Positions 43,008-54,486 of a stretch of 64,000 nt of DNA are shown piece by piece. Position numbers and translations under genes: made by a program. This DNA is from Orobanche coerulescens (lineage: Eukaryota > Streptophyta > Magnoliopsida > Lamiales > Orobanchaceae): contig CM065802.1 in assembly GCA_033398695.1 (NCBI GenBank), forward strand, positions 148,972,096 to 149,036,095, written 5' to 3'. Within the stretch, counting starts at the first letter, position 1, and every line of letters starts with the position of its first letter. Under the pieces are notes generated by a model. It did not search any database. It was not told the origin of the DNA and was given only the letters and a program-made list of their open reading frames with translations.

Positions 43008-45411
43008 ATGTCGTCTGCTTCGGATTCTCAGAATTTTTCCGGCGAATCAGCCGTGGACTCCTTTTTAGAAGGTCTTTCTTCTTTTGATGGGGACTCGGGG
43101 GGTAGGTCGGGCGAGCCACCGGTTCCTCCCTCTGTCTTAGGGATGAACCCCTAGGTGATGTAGATTGGTCCGAGCTAGGTGACATCCCTTCTAACCTTCC
43201 CTCTGGCATCCCCCTAATCATTGTAGATCCCCCTTCCCCTCCTCCTATGGACGAAGTAACTGTGATCGGCCTCTTAGCCGACCCATATCAGACGATTGTA
43301 GGAGCGACTCAAGTTCTCCCTCCTCATCCTCTATCTATGACTAGCCCAGCCGTGCTGGCTAGCTTTATAAAATTTCTTAGACTTCCCCCGGGGTGAGAAT
43401 TTGTCACGCCTCAGGCTAGTGACACCCTTGATCATCCTCCCTCGGGGCATATTACCTGGTTCGTGGATCAGGTGAGCAGTGGTCTTCGCTTTCCACTCCA
43501 TCCCTTCCTTGTCTCTCTCTCCGTTAAATACAATCTTCCCCCCAACCAGTTTTCTCCTAACTTTTTTCGTTATATGGTTGGTTTTCTCGTGCTGTGTCAT
43601 TACAGACACGAGGAACCCGACCTGGGTTTTTTCTATTTTTGTTTTGGGCTAAAGAGTTTTAAAGGCTTATTTTACTTGACTTCCCGAAACAATGCCCATT
43701 TCTTTACCCACCTCCCTTCCAATGTGAAGGACTAGAGGTCCTGCTCTTTTCCTCCTGATCCCTACACCGATTCTTGGGGTTTTCCCACTAATGGACGCAG
43801 CTACTCCGAGCCAGATCCTATTCCTCGCACGCCCATCCGGGCTGCAAGGGTCGAGAAAGTTCGGGAATGGAATGCCATTCCCTACAATGCTTTCCAGCTG
43901 ACGCAATTCCATGATCTTCTGTTCCATTGTGGGCTGAGCTCGAATCCTTACCGAGCTATCCCTGATATTGGTAGGCTTTATCGGTTCTTTCCATAGTATG
44001 ATCTTTGTTATTTTATTTTTTAGCTATTTCCCTGACCGTTTGTATTATTTTTTTGATCGATTCATGCGGACCTGCCAGTCGGATGCCTCCAAGCCGGCTG
44101 AACCAACGAAAGAGAAGGTCCCCAAGTCGACGAATCCCCCCAAGGAGAGGGCAGAGGGCTCATCAAAAATTAAACGGAAGCTCCCTTCTCGCCCCAAGTC
44201 TAGGGTGACTCTCCCCTCCGACCTGGCTCCTACCTTGACCACCGGACGAAGCCCTGCGAGCTCGTCTCGGCAGCTTCAGGTCACTCAGAGGGCCCCTTCT
44301 CCTAGCTCCCCCGCTTCCAAACGGCCGAAGACCGCGGGTCCCCCAGGTCCGGCTATGGAGACTCTTCTCCGTTGCAAGGAGTTTGAGAAATTTCTTTCAT
44401 ATTTCAGCTCCATGGTCCCGGCTAGGGATACGCTGGGATTACGAGATGCCGCGGAAGACCCTCGCTTCGATGCTATGATGATGTATTTTGGGAAGGTATT
44501 CCCCCTTTTCGCCTTCCTCCCCTTTTTGACTATTTTCATATTTATTATTACCCCTTTGCCGTCCTGATGTGACTTTCTTTCTTGTGCAGTTCTTCGCCAC
44601 CTTTGTGACCTTCGTAGAGGATCATAAGCTCGGCGCTTCGTCTTCCTCCCAGCTCACCGAGATGTCAGCCGATCTGGAGGCCGCCCTGTCGGCTAATTCT
44701 GATCTCTTGGCTCAGCTTCAGGAGAGGGAATATCGCTTAGATGTTGCCCTTAAGAAAAGCTCTGAGCGGGAGGCGGTTTTGGAACGGGCTCAGATGGACA
44801 ACGTTCAGCTGAACCAAGAGATGAAATTCTAGAAGACCCTGTCTCAAGCTGAATCGAAGAAGGTGGGCCAGCTCGAGGCGCAGTTATCGGAAGCTAGGGC
44901 CGAATCCGAGAGGATTGCCCAACTTGAGGCCCAGGCTAAGGCTGAGTTGGAGAAGGTCGCCCAACTCGAAGCTCAGGCTAGAGCAGAATCAGAAAGGGTT
45001 GCCTAACTGGAAACTCAACTAGCCGAGGCTAGATCCGATGGATCATCTTACGAGCGCGGGATGACGGATGGCCGACGTCGATTTCTGACCAGTAACGTTG
45101 GTCACTCTTTCCTGGAGCCTACCGTCGCCTCCAGCCGGTATCACAATTCTACCGCTTTCCTGGTTAAGCTAGCCCCTGCCGCGACACAATATTTCGATTT
45201 TGCTCTAACTCGTGCTCGTGAGCAACTAGCTTCTTTGGGCTTTACGGCCGAGATGGACTGGGATGTTGCATTGAACGGGGCTCCTGTTCCTTCGGGTTGG
45301 TCTGGGGACGTGGAAGAATCTCCGGAGGCATCCTGGTGGGAGGACGCCCTTGAGGAGTCTATAAAGAAATCTGGCCTGGATTTGGAGCTGCCTTCTACTC
45401 CTCCTAACTAG
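43008..45411 (+). pseudogene. Antisense ORF of the Tat element (putative gypsy-type transposon protein with coiled coil)
   Basis: The ATG at 43008 opens MSSASDSQNFSGESAVDSF. A lost G near 43140 and stops near 43396 and 43733 break exon 1. Its middle (FVDQVSSGLRFPLHPFLVSL, NQFSPNFFRYMVGFLVLCHY) resembles the 'putative gypsy type transposon' domain (Transposase_28) found in plant retroelement extra ORFs. A first intron is likely near 43971-44078. Exon 2 is Ser/Pro/Lys-rich and ends MMYFGK. A clear second intron, 44496-44589 (AAG|GTATTC to TGTGCAG|), joins in phase to FFATFVTFVEDHKLG. Exon 3 has a long heptad-like region of repeated VAQLEAQ units and ends LDLELPSTPPN. Two of its stops (44830-44832, 45006-45008) look like CAG>TAG and CAA>TAA changes. 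Function unknown. Confidence 0.65.
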
Positions 45412-45929
45412 CCTGTTAAGGCCGGCACTCCTAATCCCGAGGTAACCGGGACCGACCTTGATGCTTCTCCTTCGTTGCCTCCTCCATATTCCGAGCCTGT
45501 AGTTTAATCTTTTTAGGTTTTGTGTTGACATGTATATGTTTTTTTTGTCTTGTTCATTGTACTGGCACAACAGTTTTTAATGAAAAGTTTTTGAGTTGAA
45601 TACACTTTGGATTTGTACGATAGTGATGTGCTTTGTATCATGGCTTATCTCCTCGTTTGAGTTGAATACACTTTGGATTTGTACGATAGTTCTATGGCCG
45701 ATTGTAACCTCGATGTATCTGAGCCTGTTTGAATTGATACGATTTCTTCCTAATATAACTCGGCCTTTTCCTAGTATAGCCCCGACTATTTTCCGATTCG
45801 CAATTTCTTAAATGTAACCCGACCACTTCGACCTTTACGAGTTGTAATGGTTTGGTGTTTTTTAGGTTAATTTAACCTAACCTTTTCACCGATCTTTAGT
45901 AGAGGTTGGGTATTTCCCTTAGTCATAGC

Positions 45930-46550
45930 TTCACAGGCGGTTCACCCTTACTGATCGAAGGCGCTACCGATCATATGTCGAGGGAGGATCACCCTTACTC
46001 GGATCCAAGGCGTTTCGCTTGATCGGATGTCACAGGCGGTTCACCCTTACTCGATCTCAAGGCGTTACCGATTAGATGTCACAGGGAGGTTCACCCTTAC
46101 TCGGATCTGAAGGCGTTTCGCCTGATCAGATGTCATAGGGCGGTTCACCCTTACTCGGATCTGAAGGCGTTTGGCCTAATCAGATGTCACAGGGCGGTTC
46201 ACCTTTACTCAGATCTAAAGGCGTTTCGCCTGATCAGATGTCAGAGGGCGGTTCACCCTTACTCGGATCTGAAGGCGCTTTGATCGGATGTCACAGGCGG
46301 TTCACCCTTACTCGGATCTCAAGGCGTTGCCCGATCAGATGTCACAGGCGGTTCACTCCTTACTCGGATCTCAAGGCGTTTACTGATCGATGTCACAGGC
46401 GGTTCACCCTTACTCGGATCTCAAGGCATTTCGCCCGATCATATGTCACAGGCGCTCACCCCTACTGGATCCAAGGCGTTGCTGACCGATGTCACAGGGA
46501 GGTTCACCCCTACTCGGATCTGAAGGCGTTTCACCTGATCAGATGTCATT
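45930..46550. repeat. 54-bp tandem array between antisense ORF and Tat integrase
   Basis: About twelve units of nominally 54 bases (some 49-50) contain CAGATGTCACAGG, CGGTTCACCCTTACTCGGAT and AAGGCGTTTCGCCTGAT. The shared CAGATGTCACAGG word and overall layout resemble the 46-bp array in the LTR. GGCGTTTCGCC is itself a small inverted repeat. The period of 54 keeps frames open; no protein is implied. The interval 45412-45930 is the 3' flank of the antisense ORF, with a duplicated 30-base word (45593 and 45661). Confidence 0.85.
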
Positions 46551-46599
46551 TGTAGTTTTACTTGATCAACACATTTAGAGAGATTTTTTTTGTAATAGA

Positions 46600-47870
46600 C
46601 TTTTATTAAAACAACACAGGTTTTTTTCCACACCTCTTCATACAAAATACTTTTTAAGTGACATATGTTCCAAGGTCTTTTGATGGGGTGCCCTTCCATA
46701 TCCTCGAGCTCATAAGCTCCCCCTGCATAAATTCGGATTACCTTGTAAGGGCCCTCCGCCTGGGCCCAGCCTTTCCTGCTTTTCCGAGGGCATCAGCCGC
46801 CTAAGCACCAAATCACCGACCGAACCGTCTCTTCCCGACTCTTTGTCATGAGCTTTTTCGTGCTTTTGTATCTTTCGCCCGTCGCGCCGCTTCCCTTCTT
46901 TCTTCTATAATATCTAACGCCTCCTTCATTATTTCCTTGTTCTCCACCTCGTTGAACCATCGAACCCGATGAGACATTTCTCCGACTTCTGCTGGGATGA
47001 CGGCTTCGGACTCGTATACCATACTGAAGGGTGTTTCTCCTGTTGACGATCTAGGTTTGGTCCTGTATGACCATAGTACCGAGCTGAGCTCAACAACCCA
47101 TCCTCCTCCAACTTTGTCTAAGCGGGTTTTTATCCCCTGCAAGATTGTTCTGTTAGTTACCTCCACTTGCCCATTAGCCTGCGGGTGAGCAACCGCAGCG
47201 AACCTTTGCCTGATATGCATACCCGCACTCAGATCGGGTTCTCTTCCTATTGAATTGGGTTCCATTATCCGAGATAAGTATCCGGGGTGCCCGCACTGCA
47301 GAAATGTTGTTAAACGTAAAACTTATGATTCTTTGCTCGGTTATGGTGGCCACTGCTCGGCCTCTACCCACTTGTCAAGTAGTCTATGGCTACTACTAAG
47401 AACTTTCTTCCTCCCGAGCAGTGTAACCGCCCCATGATATCAATTCCCCATTTAGCGAATGGACAGGTGCTCCCATAGTAATCATATCTTCGATCGATGT
47501 GAATTAAGAGTCGTGCACTTGACATTTTTGGCATCGCCTAACCATTTCCACCTTTCTTGCTCATGGTCGCCGAAAAAGCAGCCCTTAGTGTTTTGCTAAT
47601 TAGCGCTCTTCCTTTGGTATGGTCTCCGCAGCACCCTTCATGGATTTCTTCCAATATACCCCGCCCTTCTTCTTCCGAAATGCACCGCAGGTATGGACCA
47701 AGGTAGGATCTCTTGTATAGTTCATCGTTAATGCAACAGAACCTCACTGCCCTTTGCCCAATCTTCATTCTTTCTTGCCTTTCCTTGGGTAGTTCTGCCC
47801 TTCTTAGGTATGCCAACAAAGAAGTTCGCCAATCTGCCATCTCGTTCACCTCCATCACCTATTTCATGAT
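46600..47870 (-). pseudogene. Tat integrase (broken)
   Basis: Zinc-binding part: EEIHEGCCGDHTKGRALISK (47858-47538 frame). Core: WGIDIMGRL near 47430 (first Asp), ILISDNGTQFN near 47270 (second Asp), then HPQANGQVEVTNRTI (Glu) and GGGWVVELSSVLWSYRTKPR in 47265-46846. C-terminus: EGHPIKRPWNICHL near 46690, the usual Tat end. At least four frameshifts or stops. The plus-strand open frames in this interval are shadows. Confidence 0.85.
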
Positions 47871-47989
47871 GCTACTCCGGGCTGCTCCCAAAATCGCCAC
47901 TCGTCACAGCGGCAATCCACTAAGGAGCTTCCCATTTTTGCTAGGTAATCAGCTTTTGCATTTTCCGCCCTAGGGATATGGATTAACTT

Positions 47990-48790
47990 CCATTCCCCTA
48001 GTTTTTTGGCAGCCTCTCTCACTTCCTCCACATACTTCCTCATCCGATCCTCATTTATCTCAAATTTTCCTTCTACCTATTGTGTGAACAGTTGGGAATC
48101 AGAGTAAGCAATGAGTTGTCGTGCGCCCAAGTCTATCCCCAGCTGCATTCCCTTAACTAGGGCTTCATATTCGGCCTCGTTGTTAGATGCTCAATCGAAC
48201 TTTACGGCATACTCTAATTGTTCACCCTCCGGGGTAGTAAGGACTATCCTCGCCCTGTAATCCACCGGTTGTTGCCGATCCATCCACATGTAATAGCCAC
48301 TGTCCTCTGGTGGCGATGTCACGGCCCTCTCGATGAAGTCCGCTAGGGCCTCGAGCTTTGATTGCTGCTTCTCGGCCATACTCCATGTCGTATTCCCCAT
48401 TTCTACCGCCACTTCACCAAAGCACTGACGTGTTAGGTCGCCCTAATATTTCTCTCAAGGGCAAGTTGGTTCAGCATTATCCGGTGGGCTAGGAAATAGG
48501 GCCTCAATCGCCCGGGTCAGAACCACTAACGCCAAAGTGCCTCTTTTTCTAATTCGGAGTAATTTCGTTACTCGCTCCTTGCAAAATTCGCTTGTATAAT
48601 AAATGGGTTTTGCTTACTCATTTCTTCTCTTAGCAACACCGAGCTTACCGCCCTCTCCCACGGATAAGTAGAGTATGAGATCCTCTCCCGTACGGTTGCC
48701 AGGAGCAGAGGCAGCCTGGCCAAATACTGCTTAATTTTCCGAATGCTTGGCTTCCTGGGTCCATTCGAACTTGTTCCCTTTTCTTAAGAG
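47990..48790 (-). pseudogene. Tat RNase H region (broken)
   Basis: The readable part is DYRARIVLTTPEGEQLEYAV (48280-48200), a stop, then SNNEAEYEALVKGMQLGIDL, IAYSDSQLFTQ and KFEINEDRMRKYVEEVRE (48190-48040) in the same or neighbouring frames, giving the Glu and Asp motifs of the second (archaeal-like) RNase H of Tat elements. The upstream stretch (48790-48420) is a decayed RT-RNase H connection. Confidence 0.75.
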
Positions 48791-49500
48791 TTTAAAAAAT
48801 GGGAATCCCTTCTGCCGAGCGTGATATGAACTGCTCAGCCTCGCTATTCTTCCTTAGTATCCGGATATCCTTGATATTTTTGGAGGATTCATTTGCAAGA
48901 CCGCCTTGACCTTCTCCGATTGACCTCAATTCCTTGTTCTCGTGACTACATATCCCAGAATTTTCCGATTTGACTCCAAAAGAACATTTTGATGGATTGA
49001 GCTTCATTCCGTACGTGCGCAAGTTTTCGAACGCCTCTTCTAGGTCTCTCGATATGCTCCCCGCTCACGCTTTTTACTAGCATGTCATCCACGTACACCT
49101 CCATGTTTCGCCGATTTGGGATCTAAAGATTCTCACAACCATCCTTTGATATGTAGCTCCCGCATTTTTAATCCAAAAGGCATGCACACATAACAAAAAG
49201 TTCCTTTTGATACCACAAAACTAACCTCTTTCTCGTCTCCTAAAAGTGCGAGAGGAATCGATGATATCCCCGAGAAGCATCCATCATACTAAGTAACTCG
49301 CACCCGAGGTTGAATCCACTAGCCGATCTATGCGGGGTAGCGGGTAGTGATCCTTTCGACATGCTTTATTTAGGTCCCTAAGTCCGTGCACATCCTCCAC
49401 TTCCCATGACCTTTCCCCACCATCACAGCTGCTGATAGCCACTCCGAAACCGGATCTCCATTATGTCCAATGGAGGAGCTTGTCAACTTCTTCCCCAATG
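48791..49500 (-). pseudogene. Tat reverse transcriptase (broken)
   Basis: Fragments in different frames: GKWRMCTDFRDLNKACRKDH-like near 49400, YPLPRIDRLVDST, MDASRGYH near 49260, FVVSKGTFCYVCMPFGLKNA near 49190, and the catalytic MEVYVDDMLVKS (YVDD) near 49100. At least six indels. The plus-strand open frame at 49470-49883 is a shadow and not a gene. Confidence 0.82.
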
Positions 49501-49879
49501 ACCCCATCCATCTCCTCGGCCCAAAATGCCTCCTCTTCTCGCTTCACCGGTCTTATGGTCGGGTCGATGTTCAACTCCGTGCTCGGCAAATCGCTGGCCG
49601 ATTCCCACCAGATCCTCGCCATAACGCGAAATGTCCACAAATCTCCTTAGCAGTCGATAAGGCTTTCCTTTATTCCATCGTCCAACCAACTTCCCATGCG
49701 AGTTTTTGTTTCCGCTTTCTGAACCACCCTATTTCTAGCAACTCCTCATTGGGCTTGACGCCTTCTTCCTCGGCCTTCCTCGGCGCCTTTGATTGTTTAT
49801 TCTTCTTAGACTCTAGATCCGGACCCTTAGCTCTGGATGCCCTCTTTCCGCATTGCACTCCCTACTTTACCGTTGTCCT

Positions 49880-50134
49880 GTAACAAGATCGAGCTACAAC
49901 CGATCCTGGCTACTTCCCTACCTCACCTCCTACGGGAATTTTACTTTCATGTGTGCTATAGAGGCCACGGTCGAACTTGTTGAGTCCTACCGCCCTAGAA
50001 TGGCGTTATAGCCGATTTGGTGTCCACCACTAAAACCCGAGCGCCTTAACCTTTCGATGGGGCATCCACCTAGTGCTACCGGAAGCACCACTTCTCCAAC
50101 CGGTTGCACCTCGGCCATCTCCGACCTAGTAGAA
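49880..50134 (-). pseudogene. Tat protease fragment at the truncated 5' edge
   Basis: Reading from 50134: MAEVQPVGEVVLPVALGG, then IGYNAILG near 50000 and a decayed KIPVGGEVG. This is the C-terminal half of a Tat-type protease (flap and ILGR region). The active-site DTG part is absent because the element stops at 50134 and copia-C sequence follows. The stretch 49500-49880 is the poorly conserved spacer between protease and RT. Confidence 0.65.
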
Positions 50135-50135
50135 G

Positions 50136-51230
50136 TATGGTAGGGATGAAACTAATCAAGTTTTGAAATGGCATCTTAGACTTGGTCATGTTGGTCTAAT
50201 CAAGGTTTACAAATGAAAAAAAGATGGACTTTTGTGTCCATTGGGATCGGATCCCTTTCCTACTTGTGAATCTTGCCTTAAAGGCAAAATGACCAAGTCC
50301 TCCTTCACAGACTTTGAAAGAGCCAATAAACCAGATTAATCCATACCGACGTATGTGGTGCTTTAGAAGCAGCACGTGATGGATATCAGTACTTCATTAC
50401 GTTTACAAATGATCAAACTAGGTATGATTATGTATACTTAATGAAACATAAATCCGAGGCCTTTAAGAAATTCCAGGAATTTAAGGCCCTAGTCGAGAAA
50501 CAAAACGAAAATCATATCAAAGCACTTCTATTAGACTGAGGTATGAGTATATGAGTATAGAGTTTGAAGAGTTCCTTAAGAAACATGGAATAGTATCACA
50601 ACTAACACCTCCAGGTACTCCTCAGTTAAATGGTGTGTTAGAAAGAAGCAACCGAACCTTGTTGAACATGGTCCATTCTATGCTGGGCTATACTGACTTA
50701 CCGATTTACCTGTGGGGGTATGCACTCCTGACTGTTGCTTATATCTTCAATAGATGTCCTTCCAAATCTGTTCCTAAAACTCCACATGAGATGTGGGAGG
50801 GCAGGAAACCAAGTCTTAATCACATTAGGATTTGGGGATGTCCCGCCTATGTCAAGAAGACTATGGTGGAAAAGTTGGAAGCGAGGTCCGCGAAGGTACG
50901 TTTCATTGGATTCCAATCTGGGATGATGGGTTATCTATTCTACATGCCCGAAGATCGAAAGATCTTTGTTGCTTTGCATGCACACTTCCTAGAAGATGAG
51001 TTCATTCAGGAAGGCAGAGCAGGTAGAAATATTTCTTTGAAAGAATACAATGAAACTCCTCAGGAGACACCTGTGCAAGAAATTGGAACCAAACCTTCTG
51101 AAACACAAGTACAACCACCTCGTAGGTCTAGTGAGGTGTCTCAATTACCTGAGAGGTATAGTTTTATACACTTGGAGGAACTGGTCTCCACGAGGTTCCT
51201 GTGATAAATTCAAGAGACCACCTACCACTC
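50136..51230 (+). pseudogene. Copia-C integrase
   Basis: It resumes the frame cut at 41583: the pre-integrase motif NQVLKWHLRLGHVGLIKVY (one G lost at 50143), CESCLKGK-like zinc region near 50270, then HTDVCGALEAARDGYQYFIT (first Asp) and KFQEFKALVEKQNENHIKAL. The second Asp region is ruined (CGA>TGA in the DRGGEY motif near 50537). The frame 50551-51204 continues with MSIEFEEFLKKHGI, QLTPPGTPQLNGVLERSNRT (Glu) and a recognisable C-terminal region (IWGCPAYVKK, KARSAKVRFIGF-like) into the Pro/Thr-rich linker before RT. Confidence 0.88.
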
Positions 51231-51540
51231 AATGATCTAACAATGGTGGATGTTGATCATGAAATAGATCAGAAAGCAGCCTTCATGTAGTTGTGAACTT
51301 GCCTGACGAGGCAGCCAAAGAGTTTGACTGCATAAAATGAAGAGGAACCTTGTATACAAGAGGGTTAGTGGGAGCAAGATCGCATTATTAGTATTATATG
51401 TAGATGACATTCTACTAATAGGAAATGATGTGGGAATGCTCAGTTCTGTGAAAGCTTGGTTTTCGAGTAATTTCTCCATGAAAGACTTGGGAGAAGCAAC
51501 CTATATTCTTAGTATTCGCTCTACAGGATAGAGCAAAGAG
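51231..51540 (+). pseudogene. Copia-C reverse transcriptase (internal deletion)
   Basis: Only the start (DQKAAFM, near 51280) and the second half remain. VYKRVSGSKIALLVLYVDDI gives the catalytic YVDD at about 51400, followed by LLIGNDVGMLSSVKAWF and FSMKDLGEATYIL. About 120 residues of fingers and palm, including the PEGF region, are missing. Confidence 0.82.
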
Positions 51541-52348
51541 AATGATAGGTTTTTCCCAAGCCTTCTATATAGATAAGATTTTAAAGCGATTTAAGATGGA
51601 TTATTCTAAAAGAGGGTTCCTATCGATGCGACATGGAATAAAACTCACCTTGAAGATGTGTCCTCATAGTGAGGAACAATGAAAGGAAATGAGTAATATA
51701 CCATATGCTTCGGTAGTGGGTAGCCTTATATATGCTTTATTGTGTACGAGACCTAACATTGCGCATGCTGGGAGCGTGGTAAGTAGGTTTCGGGCTAACC
51801 CAGTTAGGGAACATTAGACCGCCGTAAAGAACATTCTCAAGTACTTTAGAAGGATTAGATATCCGGGTTCTTATATATGGTGGTGGAGAATCAATGATGG
51901 GATTCACCGATTCTGACTTCTAAGGACAAAAATACGACTTTATATCTACTTCCTGCCAATTTACTCTTAATGGAGGAGCAAAGATTCTTGGCATAGTGCC
52001 ATGCATAGCGCGATCGCCGATTCCACTTGTTAGCCGAAAGTATAAAGCGGCTCCTGAGGCCTCCAAAGGAAGGGTAAAGAAGTTACCGGGTAAACTTCAC
52101 GTTGAGAGTGGTAGCACAGCCTAGGGAGCCGAAGTTTCATAATGGTACAAATATATATTGAGAGAGAGATCATTTCGTGAGGGAATTTGTTCGCAAAGGG
52201 ATACATTGTGCCGTATAAGAGTATACTCATCGATCAAGTCGCCGATCCACTGTAACTAAGCCACTTTATCGATTAGCTTAGAGCGTCATCTCAGAGAACA
52301 TGGGTATTAGATACCATAGTGTGTGGCATTAAGTGCAACTCGGGAGAT
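51541..52348 (+). pseudogene. Copia-C RNase H and 3' end (decayed)
   Basis: Fragments in order: FSQAFYIDKILKRFKMD, IPYASVVGSLIYALLCTRPN, IAHAGSVVSRFRANP and ILKYFRRIRY, then degraded RNase H (PREPKFHNGTNIY and FVREFVRKGIH) with many stops. The expected purine tract (CTCGGGAGAT, 52339-52348) precedes the 3' LTR. Confidence 0.8.
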
Positions 52349-54320
52349 TGTTAGGAATATGCCTCAATGCCACAGGAGGCTTGATGAGGTATTGTACTGT
52401 TATTATGTAACCAAGATCATAAGGCAATTGTTTGTTTCTTTTTTACATCGGGCAATGCATCGCATTCCCACTCATAAATATATATAGAAACTAGTCCATG
52501 TATTTGGAGCACAAACATCTCTATTCTTTATCGATAAGGTGATTCGCAATGGAAAGGTTTATAGCTCAAATACTTAATCGCTCGCAAGTCGACATGAAAC
52601 TTGGATCGGGCATTAAGTTTATGAAGACTTGTATGACGCAGTTCTTTGACATGGAAAGTACCTTTCGAACACTAATGGTTATAGTGGGAGCACATTATAG
52701 TGCATGCTAATCAGATTGGTGTTCAAATCGACTTCACCCTCGATTCGCCACACCGGGATTTCACTCCGACAAACTAATGACTTAATCGAAAGGTTGTGAT
52801 AGAGGTATTCGTGAACCTTCACTTGAGGATTTTGTAGGGATGTTCTTGTTACGTTAAGATTTTCATTAGATTAGTTCTGCACCTAAAAACCAAAGGTGGG
52901 GATCAACCTCAATGTGAATCTTTACGGTTTAGTAGCAGTCCTACTAAATACCAAGATAGAATTCTTTCTCCAGTTAGTGGAACGGGTTACATGTCCTATG
53001 TTATTGGAAAGATGAGATCATAAGTCTTTGGACAAAGCATTGTGAGCTAGTCAGATTGGATACGACTCAGAGTCTCGATGATATCGTGATTTCATTAACC
53101 TGCACATAACGTCAAGCATACGTATAGGGTTTGACCGACCGTGACCCTATAAATTGACCGGGACATTTGAAAGAAGTGTTTATATGACAGCAGTATTCAC
53201 GGCTGCACGTGATTTGCCTCTTCAATGATTCCAATCATTCGCTCTCGGCCGATACAGCAGCTGTAAAGCCGCTAGGTGGTGCTACTACTCTTGGGTTCCT
53301 CCCATTTCTAATCGAGACGGACTACCCGGTCGCCAGCTTTATAAGATTGACATACATTTAATGAATCGAGCTTATTCTCTCATTATCGAGCATAGATATC
53401 GATATCTAATTAATTGGGACATTGAATGTCTAAATTGATTTATTGATAAATTAATTTACGCCTAATGAATTAAATAAATTACCTCGGTGATTAATTTAAT
53501 TCTATGAATATAATTATTTCTTGAGAAATTAATTATATTATTTTGTATTTGATATGATTAATTAATAGATTAATTAATTGATATAATACATCGGAACCAA
53601 ATTGGAGTTTATTTGTTTGGACTCACTGGAGTCCTGATACGAACCCTTCGAACTCATCCGATTTCTTCTATGTTGCCCCCATTCCACCTACCTTCCACTT
53701 AGTCTTTGTTTCATTTTTAAATGGAAGACAATTACATTTGTGGGGGCAATCTCTCATATGTAATGAGTTGTGTCATGTGGGCTAGAAGATAATAATAGGT
53801 GAAGACTTACTCTCACACAACACTTGGTTGTCATCCGTGAAAGAGAGTAGAGAGAGAGAGAGAGAGAGAGAGAAACATTTTTCTCTAAGTCTTCATCTTC
53901 TTCATTTCTACATCTTGAGTTCTCTTTTGAGAAAATTCAATACATATTGAGAGATTGTGAGTTATACACTCGGAGTGTTATAATCACATTTTAGATTAGC
54001 TCCATAACCTTGTTCTAGCCTTATCCTTGATAGATAACGAGGTATAGTCGCTCTGGCCGCTTTCTCCGCATCGGCGCAGTAGAGACGCAGCAGATTTTCG
54101 CGCGCTGATCATCAAAGTGCTTGGAGCGGATTGGAATCGAGTGGAGATCGCCAAAGTTCGGGGGAAACACGTCCTCGTATATCACCATTTAATCAATCTG
54201 ATCATTTAGGTATGATTTCTTATCTTACTTGGTTTTCTATTTTTATATCTGGTATATACGTAGCTTTCCAATCTCATCCTCAGGGATTCCACTGGGCCTT
54301 CGTTTTAGGTGACCCAAACA
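52349..54320 (+). repeat. Copia-C 3' LTR
   Basis: It starts TGTTAGGAATATGCC and ends GACCCAAACA; colinear with the 5' LTR, with many 1-3 base indels. A (GA)n run at about 53846-53872 is longer than in the 5' copy. No gene. Confidence 0.87.
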
Positions 54321-54486
54321 CCCGTCAATGAGATATTACGTGAAAAACACATCCAAAACTTGTCCAAAATGGAAAAATACCAAGAACAAAATAGATTCAT
54401 TATTTCGTAACGGTTACAAGCGTGACATTGAAATAGACATTCACCCAAAATAGAAATTACTAAAAATAGAAAGTATGGATATTACA
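54321..54486 (-). repeat. Gypsy-5 3' LTR, first part
   Basis: On the minus strand the LTR starts TGTAATATCCATACTTTC at 54486 and is cut after 166 bases by copia-C. Confidence 0.75.

Larger units (their letters stand above)
41584..50134 (-). mobile_element. Tat-lineage gypsy element, 5'-truncated, with antisense ORF
   Basis: On the minus strand it runs from partial protease (50134) through RT, RNase H and integrase (to about 46640), a 54-bp tandem array (46550-45930), an ORF on the opposite strand, a polypurine tract (42472-42460) and the 3' LTR (42459-41584). Integrase wording (HPQANGQVEVTNRTI, SSTGETPFSMVYESEAVIPAE) is typical of Tat elements, which also are known to carry an antisense ORF between integrase and the 3' LTR. 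The 5' LTR, primer site, gag and protease start are absent: copia-C sequence resumes directly at 50136. Confidence 0.8.
36730..54320 (+). mobile_element. Copia-C: Ty1/copia element with a Tat element inserted
   Basis: The 5' LTR is 36730-38703 and the 3' LTR 52349-54320 (1974 and 1972 bases; TGTTAGGA to CCCAACA/CCAAACA). Between them lie a primer site, a leader, gag, protease, integrase, RT and RNase H. Subtracting the Tat insertion (41584-50134) leaves an interior of about 5.1 kb, normal for plant copia. The order gag-protease-integrase-RT-RNase H is the copia order. The flanks (TCATA before, CCCGT after) do not match, so no target duplication is visible. Confidence 0.88.

Noticed and set aside
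46184..46555. A 123-codon plus-strand frame of repeated units
   Set aside because: It is a product of the 54-bp tandem array; not gene-like and absent from neighbouring units in a consistent frame.
49470..49883. A 137-codon plus-strand frame
   Set aside because: It is a shadow of the minus-strand Tat protease-RT spacer and RT start.
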